Positions 24,201 through 32,660 of a stretch of DNA of 32,677 nucleotides are shown here, piece after piece. A model generated the notes under the pieces. That model was not told the origin of the DNA and ran no database searches. It worked only from the letters and a program-made list of their open reading frames with translations. The DNA is from Candidatus Bathyarchaeota archaeon BA1 (GTDB lineage Archaea > Thermoproteota > Bathyarchaeia > Bathyarchaeales > Bathyarchaeaceae): the NCBI GenBank assembly GCA_001399805.1, contig LIHJ01000072.1, positions 1 through 32,677 on the forward strand, read 5' to 3'. The number at the start of each line of letters is the position of its first letter. The stretch's first letter is position 1. The translations under genes were made by a program, and so were the position numbers.

Positions 24201-26909
24201 CTACCTACTTGGAGTTAACGCTATTATTTCTGCGGCTCGGGCTGCCGCTCCACTAGCTTGCGCAATAGAGTCCGGTATATCCCTCGGCCCTTGGCAGTAG
24301 CCACATATGAAGATTCCGGGCTTGGTCGAATCGACCGGGGCACTCAATGGATGCTTATTCTTGAAGAAGCCGTGCTCATCAACCTCGATGCCTAGGATGT
24401 CGGCCAGCCCCTTACTTTCAGGTCTCGGAGTTAGTGCTGTGCATAAGACGGTGAGGTCCACTCCGAGTTCCTTAATCTTGCCAGTGTACGTGTCCTCGTA
24501 CGAAATGATTAGGTTGCATGTCCTTGAGTCTTCTCTAATCTCGTAGGGCTTGGCTCTTATGTACCTCACGCCCCACTCTTTTTCAGCTCTGTTAACGAAC
24601 TCTTGGAATCCCTTCCCAAACGCCCTTAAGTCTGTGTAGAATACGTATACATCCGCCTCCGGCTTATGTTCCCTAACCAATATTGCCTCCTTGGTGGCGT
24701 GCATGCAGCAGACGCTGGAACAGTATGGATATCCATAACCATCTCGCAGGCTTCTGGAACCTACGCATTGGATAAAAGCCACTGCATGTGGTTCAGCTTG
24801 ATCTGAGGGCCTGAGGAGTTTGCCACCACTTGGACCTGAAGCGGAAGCTAATCGCTCAAATTCCAGAGCCGTCATGACGTTCTTATACTTTCGATAGCCG
24901 TATTCTTTAATCTCTGAAGGATCGAAAAGATCAAAACCCGTTGAAACGATGATCGCCGCGACTTTAAGTTCAATTAGCTCTTCTTTTTGTTCATGAACAA
25001 TGGCCTTCGGTCCACACACTTTTTCGCATTCAAGGCATTCAGAACACCCACCACACATCAAACATCTTTCGGCCTCTTCCATCACCATTTCTTTCGAAAA
25101 TCCAAGTTCAACCTGATTAAAGTTGCCAACTCTTTGATCAAGTGGTAGGAGAGGCATCACTTGTCTCGCCTTTTTTACTGCGGCCTCCTTAGGCACCTCT
25201 TTAACTCTTCTGATCTCTTCCTCCTCCACCTTAAGGGGCTCACCTCTCAGGTATCGATCAATGGAAACCGCGGCTTTCTTGCCAGCCGCTATCGCCTCGA
25301 CTACATTCGCTGGTCCTAAAATCACGTCTCCACCAGCGAATATTGAAGGCATCCTTGTTTGCAGATTGACGGGATTAACGGCGATCGTATTCTGCTTTGT
25401 AACATGAACCTCTTCAGGCAGTGGGAAGATGTCCGGTTGTTCACCGATGGCTATTATTAATGTATCAAGTTTCATAACAAACTCTGAGCCCTCGATGGGT
25501 ATGGGTCTCCTTCTACCGGTCTCATCGGGGGCGCCCAACTTCATTCGAATGCATTCTATGGCTGTGATCCACCCGTCTTTACCCAAGATACGTCTTGGAG
25601 ATGCTAAAAACTGGATTCTTACACCTTCCTTTTCTCCTTGCTCAACCTCTTCATGACTTGCCGGCATCTCCTCTCTTGATCTTCGATATAATATACAAAC
25701 CTCTTTGGCTCCGAGTCTGAGAGCAACCCTAGCAGCATCAATAGCTACATTGCCACCGCCGATCACCGCAACTTTATCCCCGACTTCGATACTCCTTCCC
25801 AGGTTTACTTCTCTCAAGAAGTCGAGGGCATGTATAACACCTTTTAGTTCTTCACCTTCAATGCCGAGCTTTTTGCTTTTATGAGCCCCCGTGGCGATAA
25901 ATATCGCTTTATACCCTTCTCGCAAAAGATCCATGACTGTTAAATCTTTGCCAATCTTTGTGTTGGTTCTAATTTCCACGCCTAAATACTCCACATAACG
26001 AATCTCCGCATCCAGCACCTTCTTAGGCAACCTGTACTCAGGGATGCCTACCCTCAGCATTCCACCGGGCTCGGGCAACGCTTCAAAAACCGTAACCGAA
26101 TAACCTTTTCTAACCAGTTCGTAAGCGGCTGTCAATCCAGCGGGACCAGAACCAATAACAGCTATCTTCTCTTCATAAACTTTAGGCATGGGCTCAGGTT
26201 TTTCCATGCTCCCTTCAAGCCAGCAGTCAGCGATAAAACGCTTAAGGGCGTTGATGGCTGCCGGTTCATCAACCTTACCACGCTCGCACTCGGGTTCACA
26301 GGGGCGGAAGCAGACTCTACCGCAAACCGCTGGGAAGGGGTTATCCCTTCTAATTAATTCTAAAGCTTCCTTGAACTTGCCTTGTTTTATGAGGGCGATA
26401 TAGCCTTGAACGTTTACGCCTGCTGGGCACGCGGCTCGGCAGGGCGGGATTCCCTTCTTGTCAATTGCAAAGATGTTAGGGACGGCTTGAGGGAAGGGTC
26501 TATAAATCGCTTTTCTTGTCCCCAGCCCCATGTCAAACTCGTTAGGCATCGTAACTGGGCATGCCTTTGGGCATTCATCGCAGCCCGTACATTTTTCCTC
26601 ATCAACATATCTTGGTTTCTTTAGAACCTTGACCGTAAAATTGCCAGCTGAGCCGCTAACCTCTTTTATCTCACAGTAAGTTAGCAGATTGATGTTCGGA
26701 TGGCGATAGCAGTCTATCATCTTCGGAGCTAGGATGCAAATTGAGCAATCCATGGTTGGGAAAGTCTTGTCAAGCTGGGCCATCCTTCCGCCTATTGCGG
26801 ATTCCCTCTCAACCAGGTGCACCCTGAAGCCTTGGTCAGCTAGGTCTAGGGACGCCTGAATCCCTGCAATGCCGCCACCGATGACGAGTATGGAATGCGC
26901 ATCTGTCAT
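24201..26909 (-). CDS. hdrA: HdrA with an inserted GltD/NfnB-like NAD(P)H flavoprotein domain
   Basis: A 902-residue composite. Residues 1-150 start an HdrA (FAD motif VIGGGIAGIQAS, FPTMDCSICILAPKM, Fe-S motif CTGCDECPKAC) but lack the usual N-terminal HdrA domain. Residues 154-640 are a whole glutamate-synthase-small-subunit/NfnB-like module: an N-terminal cysteine-rich Fe-S domain (CRAACPAGVNVQG, CGRVCFRPCEPEC), FAD motif VIGSGPAGLTAA (251-262), NAD(P)-binding VIGGGNVAIDAAR (382-394), and GGDVILGPANVVEAI. A cysteine cluster CLMCGGCSECLECEKVC (616-632) joins it to residues 640-902, the HdrA C-terminal half. The enzyme thus carries two FAD sites and a predicted NAD(P)H site. It overlaps the upstream hdrCB gene by 4 nt. 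Confidence 0.93.
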   Translation of the reverse strand: MTDAHSILVIGGGIAGIQASLDLADQGFRVHLVERESAIGGRMAQLDKTFPTMDCSICILAPKMIDCYRHPNINLLTYCEIKEVSGSAGNFTVKVLKKPRYVDEEKCTGCDECPKACPVTMPNEFDMGLGTRKAIYRPFPQAVPNIFAIDKKGIPPCRAACPAGVNVQGYIALIKQGKFKEALELIRRDNPFPAVCGRVCFRPCEPECERGKVDEPAAINALKRFIADCWLEGSMEKPEPMPKVYEEKIAVIGSGPAGLTAAYELVRKGYSVTVFEALPEPGGMLRVGIPEYRLPKKVLDAEIRYVEYLGVEIRTNTKIGKDLTVMDLLREGYKAIFIATGAHKSKKLGIEGEELKGVIHALDFLREVNLGRSIEVGDKVAVIGGGNVAIDAARVALRLGAKEVCILYRRSREEMPASHEEVEQGEKEGVRIQFLASPRRILGKDGWITAIECIRMKLGAPDETGRRRPIPIEGSEFVMKLDTLIIAIGEQPDIFPLPEEVHVTKQNTIAVNPVNLQTRMPSIFAGGDVILGPANVVEAIAAGKKAAVSIDRYLRGEPLKVEEEEIRRVKEVPKEAAVKKARQVMPLLPLDQRVGNFNQVELGFSKEMVMEEAERCLMCGGCSECLECEKVCGPKAIVHEQKEELIELKVAAIIVSTGFDLFDPSEIKEYGYRKYKNVMTALEFERLASASGPSGGKLLRPSDQAEPHAVAFIQCVGSRSLRDGYGYPYCSSVCCMHATKEAILVREHKPEADVYVFYTDLRAFGKGFQEFVNRAEKEWGVRYIRAKPYEIREDSRTCNLIISYEDTYTGKIKELGVDLTVLCTALTPRPESKGLADILGIEVDEHGFFKNKHPLSAPVDSTKPGIFICGYCQGPRDIPDSIAQASGAAARAAEIIALTPSR

Positions 26910-28099
26910 AAGGGCTCACCCACTCTAATTGATGCCTCATCCACTATCGTGAATAGATCACAAATTTCCAGCCTTGTATCATTAAGCGGGATTTGTGACC
27001 CCTTTTCCCTTAAAAAGCATGTAAAATGAATTTGGCATTTGGGGCACGTTGTTACCATTTTGTTGACACCCTTAGCCTTAATGTCTCTTAGTTTGGTCAG
27101 TTGCAGATGCTCCCTGACCTCCCCACAATTGAGCCAAGAACTTACACCACAACATAATGATTCCTCCCTGCTTCTCTCCATCTCAACGAGTTCCAAGCCA
27201 GAGATTTTATTTAAAATCGCTCTTGGAGCTTCATGAATTTTTAAATGCCTGGTAAGTCTGCATGGATCATGATACGCTATCTTCTCCTTAGGCAACTCCT
27301 TAAATTTGATCTTGTCCTTCTCCAATAAGTTTACTAGGAACTCTGACATGTGGACGACCTCAAAATCCAGCGAGCCCAGAAATTCAGCACAATCTATTTT
27401 CAATGTTCTGAAGCACTCTGGACAGCCAACTAAAACCTTGCGCACTCCCGCATCCTTAAGATTCTCTGTATTCTCTCTGGCTAGCTTCTCAAATACATCT
27501 TGGTTTCCGGACCACAATGCATCATGTCCGCAACACTTTTCATTCACCAAGACGACGGGTGCAATGTTTGCCTTGTTAAGGATGCTAAGCACGGCCTGAG
27601 TAATTCTCGTTGCCCTCATGCTAATGGGCTCAAATAAAGCATCAAAATATGGTAAGCACCCAACGAAGTAGGCTATGTCTCCTCTTTTAGATATTTTTGC
27701 GTCACTCTGTATCCAGCCCAATCTATTCCGCTGGATCTCTGGATCTTCCATCATCTCCAATAGAACCGAGGGAAGTAAGCTATACGCTCTGACATCCCTT
27801 AACTTAAAGCTTGTAACAATACGCCGTAATGCGCGGACAAACTCAGAAAACCTAACGTTGGAAGGACATCGAATATCACATATGTAACATGTCAAACAAT
27901 TCCATATCTCTGACCCAGAAAGAAGACTTTTCAAGTCGAAAAACATGTTTTCAATCGTTCTACGCGGCGAATAGTCTTCATCAATTCTAGCCACGGGGCA
28001 CCCGCTTGTACATTTGCCGCATTCCAGGCAGTTATACACTTTTGTCTCTTTAACAACCTGTTGAACAAGCCCCTCTATGCTTTGTTCCATAACTATCAC
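26906..28099 (-). CDS. Fused HdrC-HdrB (HdrD-like) heterodisulfide reductase subunit
   Basis: A 397-residue protein. The HdrC part has two [4Fe-4S] motifs (Cys24/27/30/34 and Cys68/71/74/78). The HdrB part has two complete CCG domains, each of the CX(n)CCG...CxxC type: Cys148, Cys189/190, Cys226/229 and Cys280, Cys316/317, Cys352/355. In HdrB these bind the two non-cubane [4Fe-4S] clusters that cleave the heterodisulfide. The natural disulfide here is unknown; no coenzyme M or B genes are present in the window. GTG 28099 overlaps the hydrogenase large-subunit stop (GTGA); ATG 28090 is an alternative start. Confidence 0.93.
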   Translation of the reverse strand: MIVMEQSIEGLVQQVVKETKVYNCLECGKCTSGCPVARIDEDYSPRRTIENMFFDLKSLLSGSEIWNCLTCYICDIRCPSNVRFSEFVRALRRIVTSFKLRDVRAYSLLPSVLLEMMEDPEIQRNRLGWIQSDAKISKRGDIAYFVGCLPYFDALFEPISMRATRITQAVLSILNKANIAPVVLVNEKCCGHDALWSGNQDVFEKLARENTENLKDAGVRKVLVGCPECFRTLKIDCAEFLGSLDFEVVHMSEFLVNLLEKDKIKFKELPKEKIAYHDPCRLTRHLKIHEAPRAILNKISGLELVEMERSREESLCCGVSSWLNCGEVREHLQLTKLRDIKAKGVNKMVTTCPKCQIHFTCFLREKGSQIPLNDTRLEICDLFTIVDEASIRVGEPL

Positions 28100-29454
28100 C
28101 TGTATTCATTGTTTTCAACTATTTCCACCATATGGGTGGCGCATGATATGCACGGATCATAAGCTCTCACAACTTTTTCGAGGATCCACAAAGCCCTCTC
28201 TCTATCCACTTTTGGAATGAACTTCGTAGCAGTGTCCATGATGCTTTCTTCTAGTGCCGGAATATTATGCCCCGTGGCGACGATCAGGTTTGCACGGCGA
28301 ATGTACCCTTTCGCATCCGTTTCATAGTGATGGATGAGGACTCCGCGTGGAGCTTCAACAACTCCGACACCTGTACCCTCTATGGGAGTTACAGGAGTCC
28401 TCGTTGTGTCACTGGTTATGTCTTTATCTCTCAATATTTCAATGGCTAGTTCTGTAACGTGAACTAGCTCTATTGACCTCGCCAAATTATACGCTGCAAC
28501 ACTATGCGCAGGCCGGCCAAAGATGCCTCTATACCTATCTAGAAGCTCTGAGGCTAGCGGAGGCGAAAAATCATCTGCCACATTTAATCTGGCCAACGCT
28601 CCCACACGATACATTCCTTTGTCAATGCTTGAAAGTTTAACATATGGATATTTGACATACGAATGGGGCATCGTCTCTTCTATAATGTATTGTAGATATT
28701 CTCTTGGGTGAAACTCTGTCTCCACTTTGCCTTGCGGACTCATAACACTGACTTCTCCATCATAAATTTCGTGGAGACCATTATTCGTTAAACCTATGTA
28801 GTGTGTTGCAAATCTAGGATATTCTTCCATAACTTCCCGTTTGCTTTCCGCTATCTCAAAGAGAAGATCCGAAATTTCTTTAGAAAGCGGTAATGCGTTT
28901 TGCATGGCATCCAGAAGTTTTAGCCTCGACTCCTCAGTTAATGGCTTTGCCATGCCGCCTGGAACAACGGCAACTGGATGTATGACTCTTCCGCCAATAA
29001 CCTTAGTAACTTCCAGACCAACTTCGCGAAGCCTTACTGCATTATTTAGTAGTGCGGGTTTTGCTGTATTTAATCCCCTAAAGTCTCTTTGAGGAACATC
29101 AAGCAGATCGGGCACCGCTAGAAAGACGAGATGCAAGGTGTGACTGCTAATATACCCACCCATATGTAGCAGTCTTCGAAGTTTCACGGCAGCTTCCGGC
29201 GGCTTAACATTCCAAGCGTCCTCCACAGCTTTAACAGAAGCCAAATCATGAGCAACATAACATATTCCGCATATTCTTCCAGTTATTCTAGGAGCCTCCT
29301 CAGCTGGAATACCCTCTAAAAACTTTTCAAAAAACCTTGGAGACTCGAATATGCTAAGTTGAACCCTCTCAACTCGACCTTTTTGAATAAAAATCCTTAC
29401 TTTTCCATGCCCCTCAACCCTTGTAAGAGGCTCTATTTCAACTTCCTCTCTCAC
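28096..29454 (-). CDS. mvhA: Group 3 [NiFe]-hydrogenase large subunit (MvhA-like)
   Basis: A 452-residue catalytic subunit. The four nickel-iron ligands are present: RICGIC (Cys62, Cys65) and DPCISC (Cys435, Cys438). His441 follows as in DPCxxCxxH. Overall it fits the F420-non-reducing (Mvh, group 3c) or related group 3 enzymes, consistent with the neighbouring Hdr genes. The tail beyond His441 is only 11 residues (MVEIVENNEYR), short for the peptide usually removed by the maturation endopeptidase, and no endopeptidase gene is in the window. It lies 54 bp downstream of the small-subunit gene. Confidence 0.95.
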   Translation of the reverse strand: MREEVEIEPLTRVEGHGKVRIFIQKGRVERVQLSIFESPRFFEKFLEGIPAEEAPRITGRICGICYVAHDLASVKAVEDAWNVKPPEAAVKLRRLLHMGGYISSHTLHLVFLAVPDLLDVPQRDFRGLNTAKPALLNNAVRLREVGLEVTKVIGGRVIHPVAVVPGGMAKPLTEESRLKLLDAMQNALPLSKEISDLLFEIAESKREVMEEYPRFATHYIGLTNNGLHEIYDGEVSVMSPQGKVETEFHPREYLQYIIEETMPHSYVKYPYVKLSSIDKGMYRVGALARLNVADDFSPPLASELLDRYRGIFGRPAHSVAAYNLARSIELVHVTELAIEILRDKDITSDTTRTPVTPIEGTGVGVVEAPRGVLIHHYETDAKGYIRRANLIVATGHNIPALEESIMDTATKFIPKVDRERALWILEKVVRAYDPCISCATHMVEIVENNEYR

Positions 29455-29508
29455 TACTCTCCTTCCCCTACTGTTCTTCTTTTCAGTCTATCCTAACACG
29501 CAACCCTC

Positions 29509-30405
29509 TCAATAATTCTGACCTATTGTTTTTAGTAGCCGAGATTGGATTGCGAGCGTATAGCGACAAAAGTTGTTAAGGTACTGCGCTGTTAGGTTGG
29601 ACTTTTCCGCACTTCCTAAGGCATATGAGAATAACGCATTAAACATGGGTAATCTTTTATGTGGGTCTTCTGCTATTGGACCTCGGCAACCATCGCAAGG
29701 AACACCAATGTTAGGACATATGGCATCGCATCCACCTCTCGTTACAGGACCAGTGCATAAGAATCCTTGCTCCAGTAGGCAACGGGTTGGATCTGGCTCA
29801 TTAAACGCTCTCCTAACTTCTATAGGCATCTTTATGAATTTACTCCAAAAGTTAGAAAATCTGCACCATGAACGCTCGCGCTCGCACTCATCACAAACAC
29901 TGTTCATGGATGGTACCCATTTTTTACCTTGAAGAAGCGCCTCAAGGGCTGATCTGATCTCTTCGATGGTTGGGGGACATCCAGCTATTTCAACATCAAC
30001 AGAAACATATCGGGAAATCGGGGCTACGATTTGAGTAACCGACGGGACTTCACTGGGAGGTTTCCCCCCTACAGTACTTGCTGTATGACAGTATACATAC
30101 TCCAATGTTTTCTCAATATCATAGATATTGCATAGTGCCGGGATTCCTCCAAAGCAGGCGCAAGATCCAATTGCAATGAGCGACCTCGATCTTTTACGAG
30201 CCAACCCTACCAAATTTTCATCATGCATTGTTCTGATGCCCCCCTCCACTATCATTATATCCACATCTTCAGGTATCGTTTTTGAGTCCATCAATACGTA
30301 AAAGTGAACTATCTGAAAACTACTTAAAATTGGGAGCAATGCTTCAAGAAGCGCCATATGACAGCCCGCATCGGCCATAAGACCAACCGTTGCCAGTTTT
30401 TTCAA
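29509..30405 (-). CDS. mvhG: [NiFe]-hydrogenase small subunit (MvhG/FrhG-like)
   Basis: A 298-residue small subunit and first gene of the operon. Proximal-cluster positions: the N-terminal motif, usually CxGCH, here reads DAGCH (Asp12, Cys15), followed by GSCACFGG (Cys82) and AGCPP (Cys143). The first cysteine is therefore replaced by aspartate, as I recall for an FrhG cluster with one Asp ligand. The C-terminal half has ten or more cysteines (CDEC, CLLEQGFLC, GGCDAIC, CDGC) for two further [4Fe-4S] clusters. The start is TTG 30405 with GGAGG about 7-9 nt upstream. An AT-rich TATTTTATG promoter-like element lies near 30434-30446. Confidence 0.93.
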   Translation of the reverse strand: MKKLATVGLMADAGCHMALLEALLPILSSFQIVHFYVLMDSKTIPEDVDIMIVEGGIRTMHDENLVGLARKRSRSLIAIGSCACFGGIPALCNIYDIEKTLEYVYCHTASTVGGKPPSEVPSVTQIVAPISRYVSVDVEIAGCPPTIEEIRSALEALLQGKKWVPSMNSVCDECERERSWCRFSNFWSKFIKMPIEVRRAFNEPDPTRCLLEQGFLCTGPVTRGGCDAICPNIGVPCDGCRGPIAEDPHKRLPMFNALFSYALGSAEKSNLTAQYLNNFCRYTLAIQSRLLKTIGQNY

Positions 30406-30514
30406 ACTTCATCCTCCGCAGTCAATACAGAATTTTTACATAAAATAAATCTTTTTGCAATGAGTTAATGATATACCAACTTTTCAAATATGCCTCTCAG
30501 CGCGTGTATGCCCT

Positions 30515-30537
30515 TATTACTAAGGAATGTAGTAATA
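30515..30537. promoter_or_regulatory. Perfect 7-bp dyad in the hydrogenase/permease divergent region
   Basis: TATTACT (30515-30521) and AGTAATA (30531-30537) form an inverted repeat with a 9-bp spacer. It lies between the divergent starts of the hydrogenase operon (30405) and the permease gene (30558). The encoded NikR makes it a candidate nickel-responsive operator, but it does not match the E. coli NikR site. Confidence 0.5.
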
Positions 30538-30557
30538 GATACTTGAAGAAATAAATA

Positions 30558-31084
30558 ATGAAGCAGGTTACGCTTCTAAAATGGGGAGGAGAGATTATTA
30601 ACCCACTGATTAGCTTTATCTGGGCTTTAATTGACTTTTTAAGAGACCTTTAGTTGTGGCTGCTTCTAGGGTTTCTGCTTGCGGGCTTCGTGCAGGAGTT
30701 CCTGCCGATTGAACATTTCCTAAAGTATCTAGGCAGAAACAGCCCCTCTTCAATAGCGAAGATGTGCTTGATTGGCTTCGCGACAAGCATGTGTACGTGC
30801 GGAGCCATCCCCCTCACAATAACTTTGAGGAGGAAGGGTGCAACCACCGCGAACGCCCTAACCTTCCTCCTTTCCTCGCCTTGGACAGGGTTTCCCTTAT
30901 AGCTTTTATTGAGAACGGGATCGACAAAAGGCGTATTATAATTGGTACGACTGCTCCGACCGCCTACCTATTCAACATTTCCCTCAAAGCTATTGAAAGA
31001 TTTAGGAAGCAAGTCAAGCTAGTAAACTTGATGAATATCACGGACTCGGAAATTGTTAAAAAAGCGGTTTGGACGTGTTACTAG
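30558..31084 (+). pseudogene. DUF318/ArsP-type permease with an in-frame stop and a frameshift
   Basis: From ATG 30558 the frame reads VTLLKWGGEIINPLISF to FLRDL, meets TAG at 30651-30653, then continues in frame as LWLLLGFLLAGFVQEFLPIE. The signature MCTCGAIPLTITLRRKGATT and LLSSPWTG typify this permease family, which includes proposed metal and organoarsenical transporters. At the CCC at 30894-30896 (CCCC would keep the frame) it shifts into LIAFIENGIDKRRIIIGTTA, then PTAYLFNISLKAIERFRK. The break removes the usual later membrane segments, so the gene looks inactive. Its neighbours (NikR, Ni enzymes) make nickel a tempting substrate, without direct support. Confidence 0.75.
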
Positions 31085-31234
31085 GAAAAACCCACCGAAT
31101 TCAGGAATTATACGCTATATGACCCCGGAGCCTATCCAGAACCGCCAATCTACTGCAAGATCACATGGAGGATTGAAAAACCGGAAACCATAGAGGAATG
31201 GGAAGTCGATGAGGAATTCCTTAAGACACTATAG
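31085..31234 (+). other. Short open fragment after the permease
   Basis: In the same frame as the permease end, after TAG, comes EKPTEFRNYTLYDPGAYPEP, then PIYCKITWRIEKPETIEEWE and VDEEFLKTL before a stop. It is acidic, protein-like and lacks a start. It may be the detached C-terminus of the permease or of another lost gene. Confidence 0.35.
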
Positions 31235-31274
31235 GATTAAAGATATTATAAAGTCAAAGGGTTAGGGCTTCTTA

Positions 31275-31612
31275 CTAGGGTTTAACGAGGTTCAGCATCT
31301 CTGAGATGTTGTGGGCCATGCATTTTAGTAATTCGCAGACCCCTCTGGTCATCAAGCAATCTTTAGTCTCGGCTTTTATCGGCAGGCTTTCAGCAACCCC
31401 AACATCTCTTCAGCCTTGACCAGAAACCTCGCCTTTTCATCCTTGCCCATTTGTGCCTCATCTAATTCGTGCTTTAGTTTCTTCAGCCTCTTTTTCAAGC
31501 GTACGAAAACGTTCTCCGTGTAGATACAGCTCACGCAAGCCTCTTCGGAGCAACCTCTGAGGGCACCAAGAGCAATGTTGTAAACCTTAAGCTTTTCAAG
31601 TGTTTCAGACGT
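31275..31612 (-). pseudogene. Cysteine-rich small protein, paralogue 1, frameshifted, ACG at the start site
   Basis: Aligned with its neighbour at 31762-32121, the protein begins (M)SETLEKLKVYNIALGALRGC and has CSEEACVSCI near residue 20. A charged helix RLKKRLKKLKHELDE follows. At the G4 run on the minus strand (31397-31400; five G would keep the frame) it shifts into ESLPIKAETKDCLMTRGVC, then ELLKCMAHNISEML, ending at TAG 31275. The codon where ATG is expected is ACG (31612-31610), 7 nt after a strong GGAGG; the only in-frame ATG upstream is at 31663, without a good site. Either ACG is used or the start is mutated. Family unknown. Confidence 0.65.
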
Positions 31613-31761
31613 TTTGGGTCCTCCTTTATTGCCTAACGCCACCTTAAAGGCTAGGCGCAGCATGGCTTTTCTTCTTTTTCTCCTTCTTCTCCCTCTTTTT
31701 CTTCCTCACACACATTGACAAAACTACGCCCCTTTTACTACGCCCCTTTTACATCACTAAT

Positions 31762-32121
31762 TTAATATTGGTTAAAAAGGCTAACCTTGCTAGGGGCGAT
31801 GATCTTTAACATATCTGTGGCAAGGCACGGGGTTCCCAGTTTACACAGCCCAGCTGTTTTTTGGCAACAAGTTTCTGGATCTAATGGAATCCCTTCAGCC
31901 GCTTCTGACAAGCCCTCTATCTTTGTCGACAACCCCTTTTTCTCCTCTTCTGGAATCGTTGACTTCTCCACGTCCATCTTAAGTTTCTTTAATCCTTTGG
32001 TTACCTTAAGCTGAGCTGACTCTAAGTTGATGCACTTCACGCATATGTCCTCGGAACAGGCCTTAAGCCCACCCAAAACAACCCTGTAACCCCTAACCAA
32101 ATTCTCAAACTCCACCGACAT
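31762..32121 (-). CDS. Cysteine-rich small protein, paralogue 2, possible metal binder
   Basis: A 119-residue protein of unknown family. It shares with paralogue 1 the motif YRVVLGGLKACSEDICVKCI (three cysteines), then a lysine-rich helix GLKKLKMDVEK, and a C-terminal cysteine group ETCCQKTAGLC with GTPC. About seven cysteines and no membrane segment or signal suggest a soluble metal or Fe-S protein. ATG 32121 has GAGGTG upstream. It lies about 115 bp from the nikR stop on the same strand, so it may share nickel regulation with the CODH and hydrogenase operon. Whether it is a nickel chaperone or store is speculation. Confidence 0.75.
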   Translation of the reverse strand: MSVEFENLVRGYRVVLGGLKACSEDICVKCINLESAQLKVTKGLKKLKMDVEKSTIPEEEKKGLSTKIEGLSEAAEGIPLDPETCCQKTAGLCKLGTPCLATDMLKIIAPSKVSLFNQY

Positions 32122-32237
32122 TAAAACACCTCATATAAAGATAGAAGAAAACACGATTGAAAACCTTCCTAACATACAAGCTCTTAATATCTTGCGCACG
32201 CTATATTAGGTTGCTACAAGTTGTTGATATCATACTT

Positions 32238-32660
32238 TTACGACATAACCGTCGCTAGTCTAAGTTGCTTTATTCCTCTTTTACTCATCAGTTCTTTAGC
32301 TAGATTTTGAACCTCTTTTATTTCGCCTTTGACCGCTATTACCAGAAGACAATTCCTTTCATCGAGGTGAATATGCATGGTTGAACTAATTATGTTCCTA
32401 CAGAGATGCTGGATATCCGTTAAGCTCTCTTCCAAGCCTTTCACTTCGTGATCATAGATGATGGTCACGGTTCCGGCAGCTACACCTTCCTCTTCATACT
32501 TCCACATATACTCGGTTAAAAAGTTGCGCATGGCAAGCTGAATCGCCCTCGACCTATCATACCCCATACGCGCAATCGTCTTATCAAACTCCACAAGTAG
32601 CTCAGGAGGCACCGAAACACCAAATCTTGAAACACCTTTTCTAGCCACGATAAACCCCAT
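32238..32660 (-). CDS. nikR: Nickel-responsive regulator NikR
   Basis: A 140-residue NikR. It has an N-terminal ribbon-helix-helix (VSRFGVSVPPELLVEFDKTI, then GYDRSRAIQLAMRNFL) and a C-terminal ACT domain. The high-affinity nickel ligands are conserved with the same spacing as in E. coli NikR: His85 (DIQH), His96 and His98 (MHIHL), Cys104 (RNC). NikR represses or tunes nickel transport and nickel-enzyme genes when Ni is plentiful. Here the likely targets are the nearby CooS and [NiFe]-hydrogenase operon, the permease and the cysteine-rich proteins. ATG 32660 lies 17 nt from the window end, so its promoter is largely outside. Confidence 0.96.
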   Translation of the reverse strand: MGFIVARKGVSRFGVSVPPELLVEFDKTIARMGYDRSRAIQLAMRNFLTEYMWKYEEEGVAAGTVTIIYDHEVKGLEESLTDIQHLCRNIISSTMHIHLDERNCLLVIAVKGEIKEVQNLAKELMSKRGIKQLRLATVMS

